Shown in pieces: positions 1-8,481 of a stretch of 64,000 bases of DNA. Position 1 is the stretch's first letter; the number at the start of each line of letters is the position of its first letter. The notes beneath the pieces were generated by a model, which was not told the DNA's origin, ran no database searches, and worked only from the letters and a program-made list of their open reading frames with translations. Origin of the DNA: Ferrovibrio sp035304305 (lineage in GTDB: Bacteria; Pseudomonadota; Alphaproteobacteria; Ferrovibrionales; Ferrovibrionaceae); the NCBI RefSeq assembly GCF_035304305.1, contig NZ_DATGQG010000022.1:1-64000 (forward strand), in the 5' to 3' direction. The translations under genes were made by a program, and so were the position numbers.

Positions 1-634
1 TGCCGCACTGCTGGTCGAAAAGCAGATAAGCGGGGTTCCCGTCGTGGATGACAAAGGCGCCGTAATCGGCGTGGTCAGCGAGACGGATATGCTTCACAGG
101 AAGGAGATCGGTACCGGGCACCGTCATTCCTGGTGGGCATCTCTGCTGATGAGCGATGCCGACCTGGCGGACGAGTTCGTCCGCTATCGCGCAACAAAAG
201 TCGGAGACATCATGAATCCGGAGGTCGTCAGCATTTCGGAAGATGCAAGGCTTCAGGTCGCCGCGGATCTCCTTTCCAGAAACAATGTTCGTCGTGTGGT
301 CGTGGTGCGAGGCGAGAAACCGGCCGGTGTGATCACCCGATCGGATATTGTCCGCGCTCTATCCCAACACAAGGCTGCGCCCGGCGAGCCTGCCAGGAGC
401 AGCACGGATGACGCGATCCGGCGCAGACTTGCCGAGGAGATGGCCGCCGAAGCCTGGGCGAGGACACCTTATATCAGCACGCTGGTGCATGATGGCGTTG
501 TCGAGCTCAGCGGATTCGTCGATTCCGCCAGTCAGAAGAAAGCTCTGCGGGTGCTGGCCGAGTCGGTGCCGGGTGTGCAAGCCGTTCGCGACCGTATCGA
601 AGTTGGTGCCCCCACTCCAGCCTCACTCTCCTAA
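1..634 (+). CDS. CBS-domain protein with C-terminal BON domain (5' end outside window)
   Basis: The reading frame is open from base 2, so the start codon lies upstream of the window; the visible part is about 210 residues. It begins inside a first CBS motif (VPVVDDKG..IGVVSETD). A complete second CBS motif follows (VGDIMNPEVVSI...RRVVVV...GVITRSDIVRAL), then a BON domain (PYISTLVHDGVVELSGFV...VRDRIEV). Paired CBS modules usually bind adenosine nucleotides, and BON domains are linked to membrane or phospholipid association. CBS-BON proteins are common stress-associated proteins in alphaproteobacteria. The host-attachment-family gene follows after 23 nt on the same strand. The exact ligand is unknown. 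Confidence 0.85.
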   Translation, partial: AALLVEKQISGVPVVDDKGAVIGVVSETDMLHRKEIGTGHRHSWWASLLMSDADLADEFVRYRATKVGDIMNPEVVSISEDARLQVAADLLSRNNVRRVVVVRGEKPAGVITRSDIVRALSQHKAAPGEPARSSTDDAIRRRLAEEMAAEAWARTPYISTLVHDGVVELSGFVDSASQKKALRVLAESVPGVQAVRDRIEVGAPTPASLS

Positions 635-657
635 GCGCCCTGTAACACGGAGAAATC

Positions 658-1131
658 ATGCGACACAGAATTCCCCGGACATGGATTGTTGTCGTCGACG
701 GCCGGCATGCGAAGGTATGGGAATGCAGAGATACTTCCGGCGCCATCGTCCCCGTACCGGAGATGTCGCTCGAGGCAGCTGACCAGAGCAGCTTCTCGCG
801 GTCCCTGAAGTCCGATCGTCCAGGCCGCGCGTTTTCGAGCATGGGCGAGCGCCGTTCCGCCATCGAGCCGAAATCTGATCCCCATACCTTCGAGAAGGCG
901 GTCTTCGCCAGAACAATTGCGGAGAAGCTGAACGAAGCCTTCCAGAAGCAGGCATTTCGGCGGCTCATCCTGATTGCCCCACCTGCGATGCTCGGGCATC
1001 TTCGGAAAATGCTGCCGGAAGCGGTAACCGACACCCTTGTTGGTGAGGTCGCAAAGGAGCTGGCGCATCATGACGCTGACGAGATATTTCAGCGGGCGAG
1101 ACCCTATCTGCTCAATACGGCCACGGCCTGA
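658..1131 (+). CDS. Host attachment family protein (Host_attach/baeRF-like)
   Basis: 157 residues starting at ATG 658, preceded by GGAGA. The N-terminal strand WIVVVDGRHAKVWEC, the middle FARTIAEKLNEAF and the segment LILIAPPAMLGHLRK are typical of the 'protein required for attachment to host cells' family. That family has an eRF1/archaeal release-factor-like fold, and its name derives from an Agrobacterium attachment locus. The conserved tail KELAHHDADEIF is also present. It is probably co-transcribed with the upstream CBS-BON gene, a pairing often seen in stress-type loci. The molecular activity is unknown. Confidence 0.8.
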   Translation: MRHRIPRTWIVVVDGRHAKVWECRDTSGAIVPVPEMSLEAADQSSFSRSLKSDRPGRAFSSMGERRSAIEPKSDPHTFEKAVFARTIAEKLNEAFQKQAFRRLILIAPPAMLGHLRKMLPEAVTDTLVGEVAKELAHHDADEIFQRARPYLLNTATA

Positions 1132-1361
1132 AGGGAACGTGCACTAAATCGCCAGCCCCTGTGCCGAAAGACATCCCATTTGGTGGCGACGGGATCTATC
1201 CGCCGAACGCATGCCGATGCGGAAAGCATAATCTTACTCGCTTTCGGCCCCGCGATATATGGCCGTTGTTCGCCCTCTCTCCCGGAATGCAATCCCGTAT
1301 CGTAATCCGGAGGGGTCTTCCGTATAAAGAAAAGGCGAATCAACAGGGCGGGAGACATACG

Positions 1362-1745
1362 GTGCCAAGACCAGCCACTGGACCCGGTCCGGAAGCGGAG
1401 TATCGCGCCTTTCTCAGCCAGGGGCGCTTCATGATCCAGCGGAGCGTCTCTACCGGCCAATATGTCTTCTACCCCCGTGTGGCGGCGCCTGGCAGCGGGG
1501 CAACCGACCTGGAGTGGGTAGAGGCTTCCGGACTGGGCCGAATTTACTCGATCACCGTCAATCGCGCGCGCACTGGTGACTACAATATTGCACTGGTGGA
1601 ACTCGATGAGGGACCGCGACTGATGACCCGGATCGAGGGTGTCGAGACCGCTGCCATCGGCACGCGGGTGCGGGCCCGCATCGCCGAACTGGGTGGCGAG
1701 CCGGCCGTTGTGTTCGATGTCGTTGCCGAGGAAAGCAGGTCATGA
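1362..1745 (+). CDS. OB-fold (DUF35-type) protein with degenerate zinc ribbon
   Basis: 127 residues. The frame is open further upstream, but GTG 1362 is preceded at good spacing by GGCGGGAG, and homology-like sequence begins there. The core (DLEWVEASGLGRIYSITV...YNIALVELDEGPRLMTRI...) is the OB-fold of DUF35 proteins, which act with thiolase or acyl-CoA hydratase partners. The family normally has a rubredoxin-like CxxC...CxxC ribbon before this fold. Here the equivalent segment (TGQYVFYPRVAAPGSG) has no Cys, so zinc binding is probably lost. The gene overlaps the thiolase-like gene by ATGA, consistent with a two-protein complex. The 230 nt upstream holds no other gene I recognise. Confidence 0.8.
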   Translation: MPRPATGPGPEAEYRAFLSQGRFMIQRSVSTGQYVFYPRVAAPGSGATDLEWVEASGLGRIYSITVNRARTGDYNIALVELDEGPRLMTRIEGVETAAIGTRVRARIAELGGEPAVVFDVVAEESRS

Positions 1746-2896
1746 GCGGTCTCTCCGTACGCGGCAGGACCGCCATTGTCGGGATCGGCGGCGCAGGCTG
1801 GGGCGAGGCGCCCGGTCGCACCGCCATCGAACTGCTGGGTGAGGCGGCACTGGCCGCAATCGCCGACGCGGGGCTGGAGCTGAAGGATATCGATGGCATC
1901 TGCGCCGCGACCAGCACCCATGCCTTTCCGACCCTCTCCGTGGCGGAGTATCTCGGTATCCGGCCAAGCTTTTTTGACGGCACCAATATCGGCGGCTCGT
2001 CCTTCGAAATGCATCTTCTGCAGGCAGCCCTGGCTTTGGAAGCTGGCATCTGCAACGCGGTCCTGATCTGCTACGGGTCGAACCAGCGCACCGCAGGCGG
2101 ACGGCTGGTGTCCATGAGTGAGCCGCAGTGGCATGAGATACCCTACAAACCGCGCCACCCGATAACCGCCTATGCGCTCGCCACCCAGCGCCACATGTAC
2201 CAGTACGGCACCACGCGGGAGATGCTGGCGGATGTCGCAGTTGCGGCGCGGCAATGGGCCAATCTCAATCCCGCAGCGTTCGCGCGGGGGCCGCTCACCC
2301 GTGAGGATGTCCTGAATGCCCGTATGGTCAGCGATCCGCTCACCACCCGAGATTGCTGTCTGGTGACTGACGGAGGGGCGGCCTGTGTGATGGTGCGCGC
2401 CGACCGGGTAAAGTCCCTGAAGCAGAAACCGGTCTATCTGCTCGGTGTGGGAGGTGCGCATTCGCATCGCTCGATTGCACAGATGGAGGACCTCACCCGC
2501 ACGGTAGCAGCCGACAGCGGGCCACGTGCCTTCGCCATGGCCGGCCTGAAGCCGGCCGATGTCGATCTCGTGATGCTGTATGACGCTTTCACCATCACGA
2601 CGCTGCTATTCCTCGAGGATCTCGGCTTCTGTCCGAAAGGTGAGGGTGGACGCTTCGTGCAGGGCGGCGCCATTGCTCCCGGCGGCAAGCTGGCGGTGAA
2701 TACCAGTGGCGGCGGGCTGTCATGCATTCATCCGGGCATGTACGGCATGTTCCTGATTCTTGAGGCGGTGACCCAGATTCGAGGGCAGGCGGGGAAGCGC
2801 CAGCTCGAGACCTGTGACGTCGCGGTCTGCCACGGCAATGGCGGCACCCTGTCCAGCCAGGTCACGGCCCTGCTCGGCAGCGAGGCGACGCTGTAA
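1742..2896 (+). CDS. Thiolase-like protein (SCP-x/lipid-transfer type)
   Basis: 384 residues. It resembles the SCP-x-type thiolase-like family that pairs with DUF35 proteins. Seen: an N-terminal TAIVGIGGAGWGE start, the C-terminal SGGGLSCIHPGMYGM histidine motif and the terminal VCHGNGGTLSS cysteine motif. The position of the usual N-terminal nucleophilic Cys reads GTNIGGSSFEMHLLQA, with Ser instead of Cys. Classical Claisen thiolysis is therefore doubtful, and an acyl-CoA-binding, aldolase- or lyase-type role with its OB-fold partner is possible. The start codon overlaps the stop of the partner gene. It lies just upstream of the GntR-regulated catabolic operon on the same strand and may belong to the same pathway. 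Confidence 0.82.
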   Translation: MSGLSVRGRTAIVGIGGAGWGEAPGRTAIELLGEAALAAIADAGLELKDIDGICAATSTHAFPTLSVAEYLGIRPSFFDGTNIGGSSFEMHLLQAALALEAGICNAVLICYGSNQRTAGGRLVSMSEPQWHEIPYKPRHPITAYALATQRHMYQYGTTREMLADVAVAARQWANLNPAAFARGPLTREDVLNARMVSDPLTTRDCCLVTDGGAACVMVRADRVKSLKQKPVYLLGVGGAHSHRSIAQMEDLTRTVAADSGPRAFAMAGLKPADVDLVMLYDAFTITTLLFLEDLGFCPKGEGGRFVQGGAIAPGGKLAVNTSGGGLSCIHPGMYGMFLILEAVTQIRGQAGKRQLETCDVAVCHGNGGTLSSQVTALLGSEATL

Positions 2897-2992
2897 ACAG
2901 CAGCATTCCAGCCGTTGCAGCATTCCAACTGTTATGTGGCGCAGGGGCCGGCGACCGGCATTTGCGGCAGTGCCCGGTGCCTCCAATGATAA

Positions 2993-3014
2993 TTGACATA
3001 TTGCTATAACAATA
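2993..3014 (+). promoter_or_regulatory. Promoter region with inverted repeat, probable GntR autoregulatory site
   Basis: A consensus -35 hexamer TTGACA (2993-2998) is directly followed by the inverted repeat TATTG-N6-CAATA (2999-3014), 16-37 nt before the GntR-family start at 3030. The sequence is locally AT-rich, unlike its surroundings. An operator inside the promoter of the regulator is typical of UTRA/HutC-type GntR repressors. A confident -10 was not identified (TAGAGT with an 18-nt spacer is possible). Confidence 0.45.
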
Positions 3015-3029
3015 GATAGAGTTTGGCCC

Positions 3030-3887
3030 ATGCAGTTGGCCAAACGCAATCCTGCGACTCTGCTGAGCATTGATGACCGGCTCAAGACGCCGCTCTATCA
3101 CCAGATATTCCTGATTCTGCGCAGTCAGATACAGGAGGGGCGGCTTAGTCCCGGTGCTCTGGTGCCGGGCGAGGAAGAACTGGCCCGGCAATTCAAGGTC
3201 TCGCGGATCACCGCACGGCGTGCGCTGGCCGAACTTGCGGCTGAAGGGCTTGTGACCCGCGGCCGGGGGCGTGGCACTCATGTGACAGCGCGTGGCGAAC
3301 CGCCGCCGATCCGTGCCGGTGTGGAGGGGTTGCTGGAAAATCTGTTTGCTATGGGACTCAAGACGCAGGTTAAGCTGATTGAGTTCGATTTCGAACCTGC
3401 AGCACCGGATGTTGCCGCCGCGCTTCAGATCGGCGCTGGCCAGGAAGTGCAGCGGGCCGTTCGGGTCCGCTCTCTCGATGCCGGTCCATTCTCCTATCTT
3501 ACTACCTACGTGCCGGCGGATATAGGGCGCAAATTTTCCCGTAAGGCGCTGGAACAGCAGCCGTTGCTCTCGCTGCTCGAGCAGTCGGGCATCACCATCG
3601 GCGGTGCCGATCAGACCATATCGGCGACACTTGCAGATACCCGTGTGGCGCCGTTGCTGGAAACCGCCGTGGGCGCCCCTTTGCTGCGCATCAGTCGCGT
3701 GGTTCAGGACGGGGCCGGACGGCCAGTCGAATACATTATCGGGCTTTACCGGCCTGATCGATATCAGTTCCGCATGAGCCTCGATCGTGTGCGCGGCGAG
3801 GAACAGAACACCTGGTCGGCCCGCGTGGCGCCGGCGGCAGGGGGAAAGAGGTCGCCACGCCTTATCCGCAGGGAGAAAAGCAGATGA
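3030..3887 (+). CDS. GntR-family transcriptional regulator with UTRA domain
   Basis: 285 residues. The N-terminal winged helix is clear (PLYHQIFLILRSQIQEG...VPGEEELARQFKVSRITARRALAELAAEGLV). A UTRA effector domain follows (from about residue 110, ending with VVQDGAGRPVEYIIGLYRPDRYQFRM), placing it in the HutC subfamily. Such proteins normally repress an adjacent catabolic or transport operon and release DNA on binding a small-molecule effector. Its stop overlaps the start of the substrate-binding protein gene (ATGA), so it is translated with the importer it probably controls. An inverted repeat in its promoter suggests autoregulation. The effector is probably the imported compound or an intermediate. 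Confidence 0.9.
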   Translation: MQLAKRNPATLLSIDDRLKTPLYHQIFLILRSQIQEGRLSPGALVPGEEELARQFKVSRITARRALAELAAEGLVTRGRGRGTHVTARGEPPPIRAGVEGLLENLFAMGLKTQVKLIEFDFEPAAPDVAAALQIGAGQEVQRAVRVRSLDAGPFSYLTTYVPADIGRKFSRKALEQQPLLSLLEQSGITIGGADQTISATLADTRVAPLLETAVGAPLLRISRVVQDGAGRPVEYIIGLYRPDRYQFRMSLDRVRGEEQNTWSARVAPAAGGKRSPRLIRREKSR

Positions 3888-5119
3888 CTGTCGAACGTAG
3901 CCGATTCCGCGTATCCCGTCGCCGTTTCCTGGCTGGCACCGCCATCGGCGCCGCCGCCGGTGTCTCGGGTTTTCCCGCCATTCTCAAAGCGCAGCCGAAA
4001 ACTATCAAGGTCGGCATTCTGCATCCAGTTACCGGGCCGATCGCGCCTTCGGGCCAGCAATGCCGTCTCGGCGCCAGGCTCGCGATTGAAACCATCAATG
4101 CCAACGGCGGTATCGCCTCCATGGGCGGAGCCAAGCTTGAGCCGATATACGCCGACGCACAGTCCAAACCCGATGTCGGTGTGGCGGAGGTCGAGAAACT
4201 GAACGAAGCGGGTGTATCCGCCATCGTCGGTCCGTTCGCATCCGGTATCGCGCTTGCCACAACCCAGGCGGCGGCCAAGCACGGCATTCCGCATATCGTC
4301 GATGTCGGTGTCGTGGATCAGGTGGTCACCCGGGGGCTGACCAATACGTTCCGTTTCGGCCCGGGGCTGAGCAAGATCGTCGATACGGCACTGCAGAACC
4401 TGGTTGCCCTGAACGATCAGGCCGGCAAGCCGGCCAAGACAGTCATGATCGTGCATGAGGAATCGGCTTTTGGCGCCGGCATGGCCAAGACGCTGAACGA
4501 AAGGCTGCCGGGCATGGGTTTTGAGGTTCTGGAGACTATCTCTCATGCCAACCCGACGCGCGACTTCAACAACATCGCGCTGAAGATCAAGGGCCGCAAT
4601 CCGGACCTGCTGATCCCGTCGAACTACTACAATGAGTTCGTTCTGCTGGCCCGCACCCTGCGACAGCAGAAGATCCGGCCGAAGGCTATCTACGCCATTC
4701 TTGGCGGCGCGGCCTCGCAATATCGGTTCGTGCAGGAATTCCCCGATGCCGCGGAGTTCATCATGGATTGCAACCATTGGTTCGATCCGCGCAACCCTGT
4801 GGCCCTGGAGCTGAAGAAGAAGGTAGAGGCCGAGAAGGCGTTCTTCTCCTACGAAGTGTTCCTGAACCATGAGTGCGTCCGCCTGCTGGCCGATGCGCTG
4901 GAACGTGCGGCGTCTGCCGATCGGGGCGCGATCACGCAGGCACTCGCCGCTTCGGGTTGGTCGAACCACTTCATGCCCTATGGCCCGACGAAGTTCGTCA
5001 ATGGCCAGAACGAAGGGGCCGCGCCGGTGAATACCCAGGTGCTGCAGAAGGATATCAAGGTGATCTTCCCGAAGGATTTCGCCAACGCGAAGCCGGTCTT
5101 CCCCGCGCCGAAGGCGTGA
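3884..5119 (+). CDS. Branched-chain amino acid-type ABC transporter substrate-binding protein
   Basis: 411 residues. The N-terminus carries a twin-arginine-type signal (SRRRFLAG followed by a hydrophobic Ala/Gly stretch), so it is probably exported folded to the periplasm. The mature part starts KTIKVGILHPVTGPIAPSG and has the periplasmic-binding-protein fold typical of LivJ/amide/urea-binding proteins (TMIVHEESAFGAGMAK, GRNPDLLIPSNYYNEFVLLAR). Ligands of this class include amino acids, amides, ureas and aromatic or dicarboxylic acids. It is first in a complete liv-type cassette and is followed by a strong intercistronic hairpin that may raise its expression above the permeases. The substrate cannot be read from sequence. 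Confidence 0.9.
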   Translation: MTVERSRFRVSRRRFLAGTAIGAAAGVSGFPAILKAQPKTIKVGILHPVTGPIAPSGQQCRLGARLAIETINANGGIASMGGAKLEPIYADAQSKPDVGVAEVEKLNEAGVSAIVGPFASGIALATTQAAAKHGIPHIVDVGVVDQVVTRGLTNTFRFGPGLSKIVDTALQNLVALNDQAGKPAKTVMIVHEESAFGAGMAKTLNERLPGMGFEVLETISHANPTRDFNNIALKIKGRNPDLLIPSNYYNEFVLLARTLRQQKIRPKAIYAILGGAASQYRFVQEFPDAAEFIMDCNHWFDPRNPVALELKKKVEAEKAFFSYEVFLNHECVRLLADALERAASADRGAITQALAASGWSNHFMPYGPTKFVNGQNEGAAPVNTQVLQKDIKVIFPKDFANAKPVFPAPKA

Positions 5120-5129
5120 TTCCATTGTG

Positions 5130-5159
5130 GCAACGGGGCCGCTTCGACGGCCCCGTTGC
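5130..5159 (+). promoter_or_regulatory. Strong intercistronic hairpin after the binding-protein gene
   Basis: A perfect 12-bp stem (GCAACGGGGCCG, loop CTTCGA, CGGCCCCGTTGC) begins 10 nt after the stop of the binding-protein gene. No T-run follows. It lies between the binding protein and the LivH-type permease. In other importers such hairpins stabilise the upstream mRNA or attenuate read-through, giving excess binding protein over membrane components. Confidence 0.7.
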
Positions 5160-5186
5160 ATACCCATCCTGCGTCCCTGTGACGGT

Positions 5187-6059
5187 ATGCTCGAATTTTC
5201 CATCCTTCTGCCGGCTATCCTGAACGGCCTCACGACCGGCGCGATCTATGCTTTGATTGCGCTGGGGCTGACGCTGATCTACGGCGTTCTGCACATCATC
5301 AATTTCGCCCATGGAAGCCTGCTGATGCTGGCGCTCTATGGTGTGTTCTTCCTGCACAGCCTGTTCGGTGTCGATCCGTATCTTGCCCTGCCGATAGCGG
5401 CGCTGGCCCTGTTTGCGGTCGGTTATGGCCTGCAGCGCTTTGTCATAGGCCATGCCAGCCATGGAAAGGATGAGAATATCCTGCTGGTTACTCTCGGTTT
5501 GTCGGTGATCATCGAGAATCTGGCGCTCTATCTGTGGCGCTCCGATACCCGCACCATCGAGACGCCATACTCCTTCGAGGTGATTGATTTCGGTGTGGCA
5601 TTCATTGCCGTTCCGAAGGCCATAGCGTTTATCGGCGCGCTGCTGGTCGCAGCCCTGCTGTGGCTTCTGATGACGCGCACCGATCTCGGCCGTGCGATCC
5701 GCGCGCTCGCTAGGGAGCGGCAGGGCGCCAGACTGGTTGGCATTAATGTCGAGCATATCTTTGCCATGTCATTCGGCATCGGCTGCGCCTGTCTCGGCAT
5801 CGCTGCCTGTCTGCTTCTGCCCAGCTTCTACGTCAGCCCCCAGGTGGGACACGCCTTCGTGCTGGTGGCCTTCACTGTAGTCGTGCTGGGCGGTATGGGC
5901 AGTTTTGTCGGAGCCCTGCTGGGCGGTCTGATTATCGGCGTCACGGAGAGTCTGGGGGGATTGTTCCTTGGTGAGAGCCTCGGCCAGCTCGGCATTTTCC
6001 TGATCTTCATCATCGTGCTGTTGTTCAGGCCAAACGGCCTGCTGGGGCAGCGGGTCTGA
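5187..6059 (+). CDS. livH: ABC transporter permease, LivH family
   Basis: 290 residues from ATG 5187, chosen because the preceding in-frame sequence contains the hairpin and is not family-like. The protein is a very hydrophobic polytopic membrane protein with the LivH signature LNGLTTGAIYALIALGLTLIYGVLHIINFAHG split across its first helices, and ends VVLGGMGSFVGALLGGLIIGV...LLFRPNGLLG. It forms the inner-membrane channel with LivM. The LivM gene follows after 2 nt. Confidence 0.93.
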   Translation: MLEFSILLPAILNGLTTGAIYALIALGLTLIYGVLHIINFAHGSLLMLALYGVFFLHSLFGVDPYLALPIAALALFAVGYGLQRFVIGHASHGKDENILLVTLGLSVIIENLALYLWRSDTRTIETPYSFEVIDFGVAFIAVPKAIAFIGALLVAALLWLLMTRTDLGRAIRALARERQGARLVGINVEHIFAMSFGIGCACLGIAACLLLPSFYVSPQVGHAFVLVAFTVVVLGGMGSFVGALLGGLIIGVTESLGGLFLGESLGQLGIFLIFIIVLLFRPNGLLGQRV

Positions 6060-6061
6060 CC

Positions 6062-7042
6062 ATGCGCAATCTGGCGACAATCATCATCTTCTGCCTGGTG
6101 ATGGCTCCGGTGCCGTTGCTCATTCAGTCCGATTTTTGGATCACCTGGCTGACGCTTGCGCTGTTTTATGCCTACCTCGGCCAGGCCTGGAACCTGCTGG
6201 GTGGTTATGGTGGACAGTTCTCCTTCGGCCATGCGCTTTTTTTCGGCACCGGCGCGTATTGCACGGCGATCCTGCAGATCCACTTCCACATTAATGCCTG
6301 GGGCGGCTTCGTCCTGGCCACTGTTGCCGGTGGCCTTATCGGAGCAGGTACCGGCTGGCTTGTCTTCCGCTATGGATTGCGCGGCTCCTACTTCGCCCTG
6401 GTCACGCTGGCCTTCGCCGAGGTCTTTCGCATTCTGGCCAACAGTTTTGACTTCACTGGCGCCGGTGTCGGTCTTCTCGTTCCGCTACAGCCCGGCATTG
6501 CCCAGATGCAGTTCGAGAGCAAGGCCGGTTTTTTCTGGCTGCTGCTGATGCTTGTGGCGGTAGGCCTCCTGTTCACATGGTGGCTGGAGAATGCCCGTTT
6601 CGGTGCCCGGCTGATGGCCGTGCGGGAGAACGAGGATGCGGCGCGCGCGCTTGGCGTCGATCCTTTCGATACCAAGTTGCGGGCTATTGCCATCTCAGGC
6701 GCAATGGCCGGGTCTGCCGGTGCAGTATACGTGCAGCTTTTCCTCTACATCGATCCCAATATCGCCTACGGCCCTGCCATGTCGGTGGAAGCGCTGCTGG
6801 TACCGATCATCGGAGGGCTGGGCACCATCTTCGGGCCTGTGCTTGGTGCTTTCGCCCTGCACGTCATTGCCGAGATCGGCCGGCTCGCTTTCGGGGAGGC
6901 TCCGGGCCTGAATCTGGTGCTCTATGGCATTCTGCTTGTGCTCATGGTGCTTTTCCTGCCCAACGGCCTGTTCGGCCTCGGCAGGGTCAACTTTAGTACC
7001 GCCAGGCTGCGCCGCCTGTTCAAACGGGGCAGCCATGCTTGA
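6062..7042 (+). CDS. livM: ABC transporter permease, LivM family
   Basis: 326 residues with about nine to ten predicted hydrophobic segments. Family hallmarks are AWNLLGGYGGQFSFGHALFFG near the N-terminus (shown here in part), RENEDAARALGVD in the cytoplasmic coupling loop that contacts the ATPase, and PIIGGLGTIFGPVLGA near the end. It pairs with LivH as the heterodimeric translocation pore. The gene starts 2 nt after livH and overlaps livG by 8 nt, so all cassette subunits are translationally coupled. Confidence 0.93.
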   Translation: MRNLATIIIFCLVMAPVPLLIQSDFWITWLTLALFYAYLGQAWNLLGGYGGQFSFGHALFFGTGAYCTAILQIHFHINAWGGFVLATVAGGLIGAGTGWLVFRYGLRGSYFALVTLAFAEVFRILANSFDFTGAGVGLLVPLQPGIAQMQFESKAGFFWLLLMLVAVGLLFTWWLENARFGARLMAVRENEDAARALGVDPFDTKLRAIAISGAMAGSAGAVYVQLFLYIDPNIAYGPAMSVEALLVPIIGGLGTIFGPVLGAFALHVIAEIGRLAFGEAPGLNLVLYGILLVLMVLFLPNGLFGLGRVNFSTARLRRLFKRGSHA

Positions 7043-7787
7043 GATCCGCAATCTTTCCAAACGTTTCGGTGGCCTGGTGGCCACGAACAATGTCAGTATT
7101 ACGGTCGATGCAGGCAGCATCTCGGCGCTGATCGGCCCCAACGGCGCCGGCAAGACGACGATCTTCGCCCAAATTTCCGGTTTTCACCGGCCCGACTCCG
7201 GCGATATCCGCTTCGAAGGGCAGTCGTTGCTCGGGCTCCTGCCGGAGAGGATATGCCTGCTCGGCATCGCGCGCACCTTCCAGATCGTCCAGCCATTCGC
7301 CGGACTGAATGTGCGCGAGAATATCGCCGTCGGGGCCCATCTGCATCGGGCCAGCCGGCGTGCCGCGCTGGAACATGCAGACGCCATTGCCCATCGGGTC
7401 GGACTGGGTGCGCAGCTGGACAAGCCCGCTGCGGCGCTCACCGTGGCCGGGCGCAAGCGCCTTGAACTCGCCAAGGCCTTGGCGACCGATCCGAAACTGC
7501 TCCTGCTCGATGAGGTCATGGCCGGTTTGAACCCGGCCGAAATCGACGAGATCATCCCCATCATACGAGGCATCCGGCAGTCCGGCGTCACGATCCTGCT
7601 GATTGAGCATGTGATGCGGGCGGTCATGAACCTCTCCGACCACGCCTGGGTGCTGAATAACGGCACCCTGATCGCCAGCGGCACGCCATCACAGATTGCC
7701 TCCAATCCCAAGGTGATCGAGGCCTATCTCGGCCATGGTGCGGCGGCCCGCATGCAGGAGCAGGCCGGAGGAGCGCGTCATGCTTGA
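7035..7787 (+). CDS. livG: ABC transporter ATP-binding protein, LivG family
   Basis: 250 residues from ATG 7035, inside the end of livM. Walker A is GPNGAGKTT and Walker B is LLLLDEVMAGLNPAE, followed by the switch His in ILLIEHVMR. The ABC signature region reads LTVAGRKRLELAKAL rather than the usual LSGGQ-type or LSYGQQR motif; this relaxed form occurs in some LivG paralogues. The ending VIEAYLGHG is typical of LivG. It forms the cytoplasmic ATPase heterodimer with LivF. Confidence 0.92.
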   Translation: MLEIRNLSKRFGGLVATNNVSITVDAGSISALIGPNGAGKTTIFAQISGFHRPDSGDIRFEGQSLLGLLPERICLLGIARTFQIVQPFAGLNVRENIAVGAHLHRASRRAALEHADAIAHRVGLGAQLDKPAAALTVAGRKRLELAKALATDPKLLLLDEVMAGLNPAEIDEIIPIIRGIRQSGVTILLIEHVMRAVMNLSDHAWVLNNGTLIASGTPSQIASNPKVIEAYLGHGAAARMQEQAGGARHA

Positions 7788-8481
7788 AGTGCGTGGATTG
7801 CGGGCCGGTTACGGCGAAGTCGAGGTTCTACGGGGAGTTGATCTCGATGTCGCCAAGGGTGAGATCGTGGCTCTTCTGGGTGCCAACGGTGCCGGAAAGT
7901 CGACGCTGAACAACAATCTCTCAGGCATTTATGCTCCGCGGGCGGGCAGGGTCGTCTTTATGGGCAAAGATATTACGGCGGCCGGATCCGACCGGATCGT
8001 CGATGCCGGCCTGATCCAGGTGCCCGAAGGGCGTCGCGTCTTCCCGAACCTGAGCGTGCAGGAGAATCTGGAGCTCGGCAGCTATCGCCGGGGCAAAGGC
8101 AGACGGGTGGCCAATCTCGAGCGGGTTTACGGGATATTTCCGCGCCTGAAGGAACGCATGAACCAGCCGGCCGGCACGCTTTCCGGTGGCGAGCAGCAGA
8201 TGCTCGCTATCGGCCGTGGTCTTATGACGGATCCGGAGCTGCTCATTCTGGATGAACCCTCGCTGGGCCTCTCGCCATTGCTGGTGGAAGAGATGTTTGG
8301 TCTGGTCCGGCAGCTCAACCGTGACGGATTGCCGATCCTGCTGGTCGAGCAGAATGTGGTCCAGTCTCTGGCCATCGCGCACCGCGCTTTTGTACTGGAG
8401 CACGGCACGATTGCCATGTCTGGCCCGGCGTCTGTTTTGTTGAATGATCCGGGGCTGAAAGCCTCGTATTTGGGACTGTGA
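7780..8481 (+). CDS. livF: ABC transporter ATP-binding protein, LivF family
   Basis: 233 residues from ATG 7780, overlapping the 3' end of livG. Walker A is GANGAGKST, the signature is LSGGEQQM, Walker B is LLILDEPSLGLSP and the switch His appears as its LivF-type Gln variant in LLVEQNV. The protein begins MLEVRGLRAGYGEVEVLRGV and ends LKASYLGL, as usual for LivF. It completes the importer. The next gene, a hydro-lyase, starts within the livF stop (GTGA), tying uptake directly to catabolism. Confidence 0.93.
   Translation: MLEVRGLRAGYGEVEVLRGVDLDVAKGEIVALLGANGAGKSTLNNNLSGIYAPRAGRVVFMGKDITAAGSDRIVDAGLIQVPEGRRVFPNLSVQENLELGSYRRGKGRRVANLERVYGIFPRLKERMNQPAGTLSGGEQQMLAIGRGLMTDPELLILDEPSLGLSPLLVEEMFGLVRQLNRDGLPILLVEQNVVQSLAIAHRAFVLEHGTIAMSGPASVLLNDPGLKASYLGL

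Noticed and set aside
3764..5233. Minus-strand open frame of about 490 codons opposite the binding-protein gene
   Set aside because: Shadow of the binding-protein gene; no ribosome-binding site or motif, and the plus strand has a twin-arginine signal and full family match.
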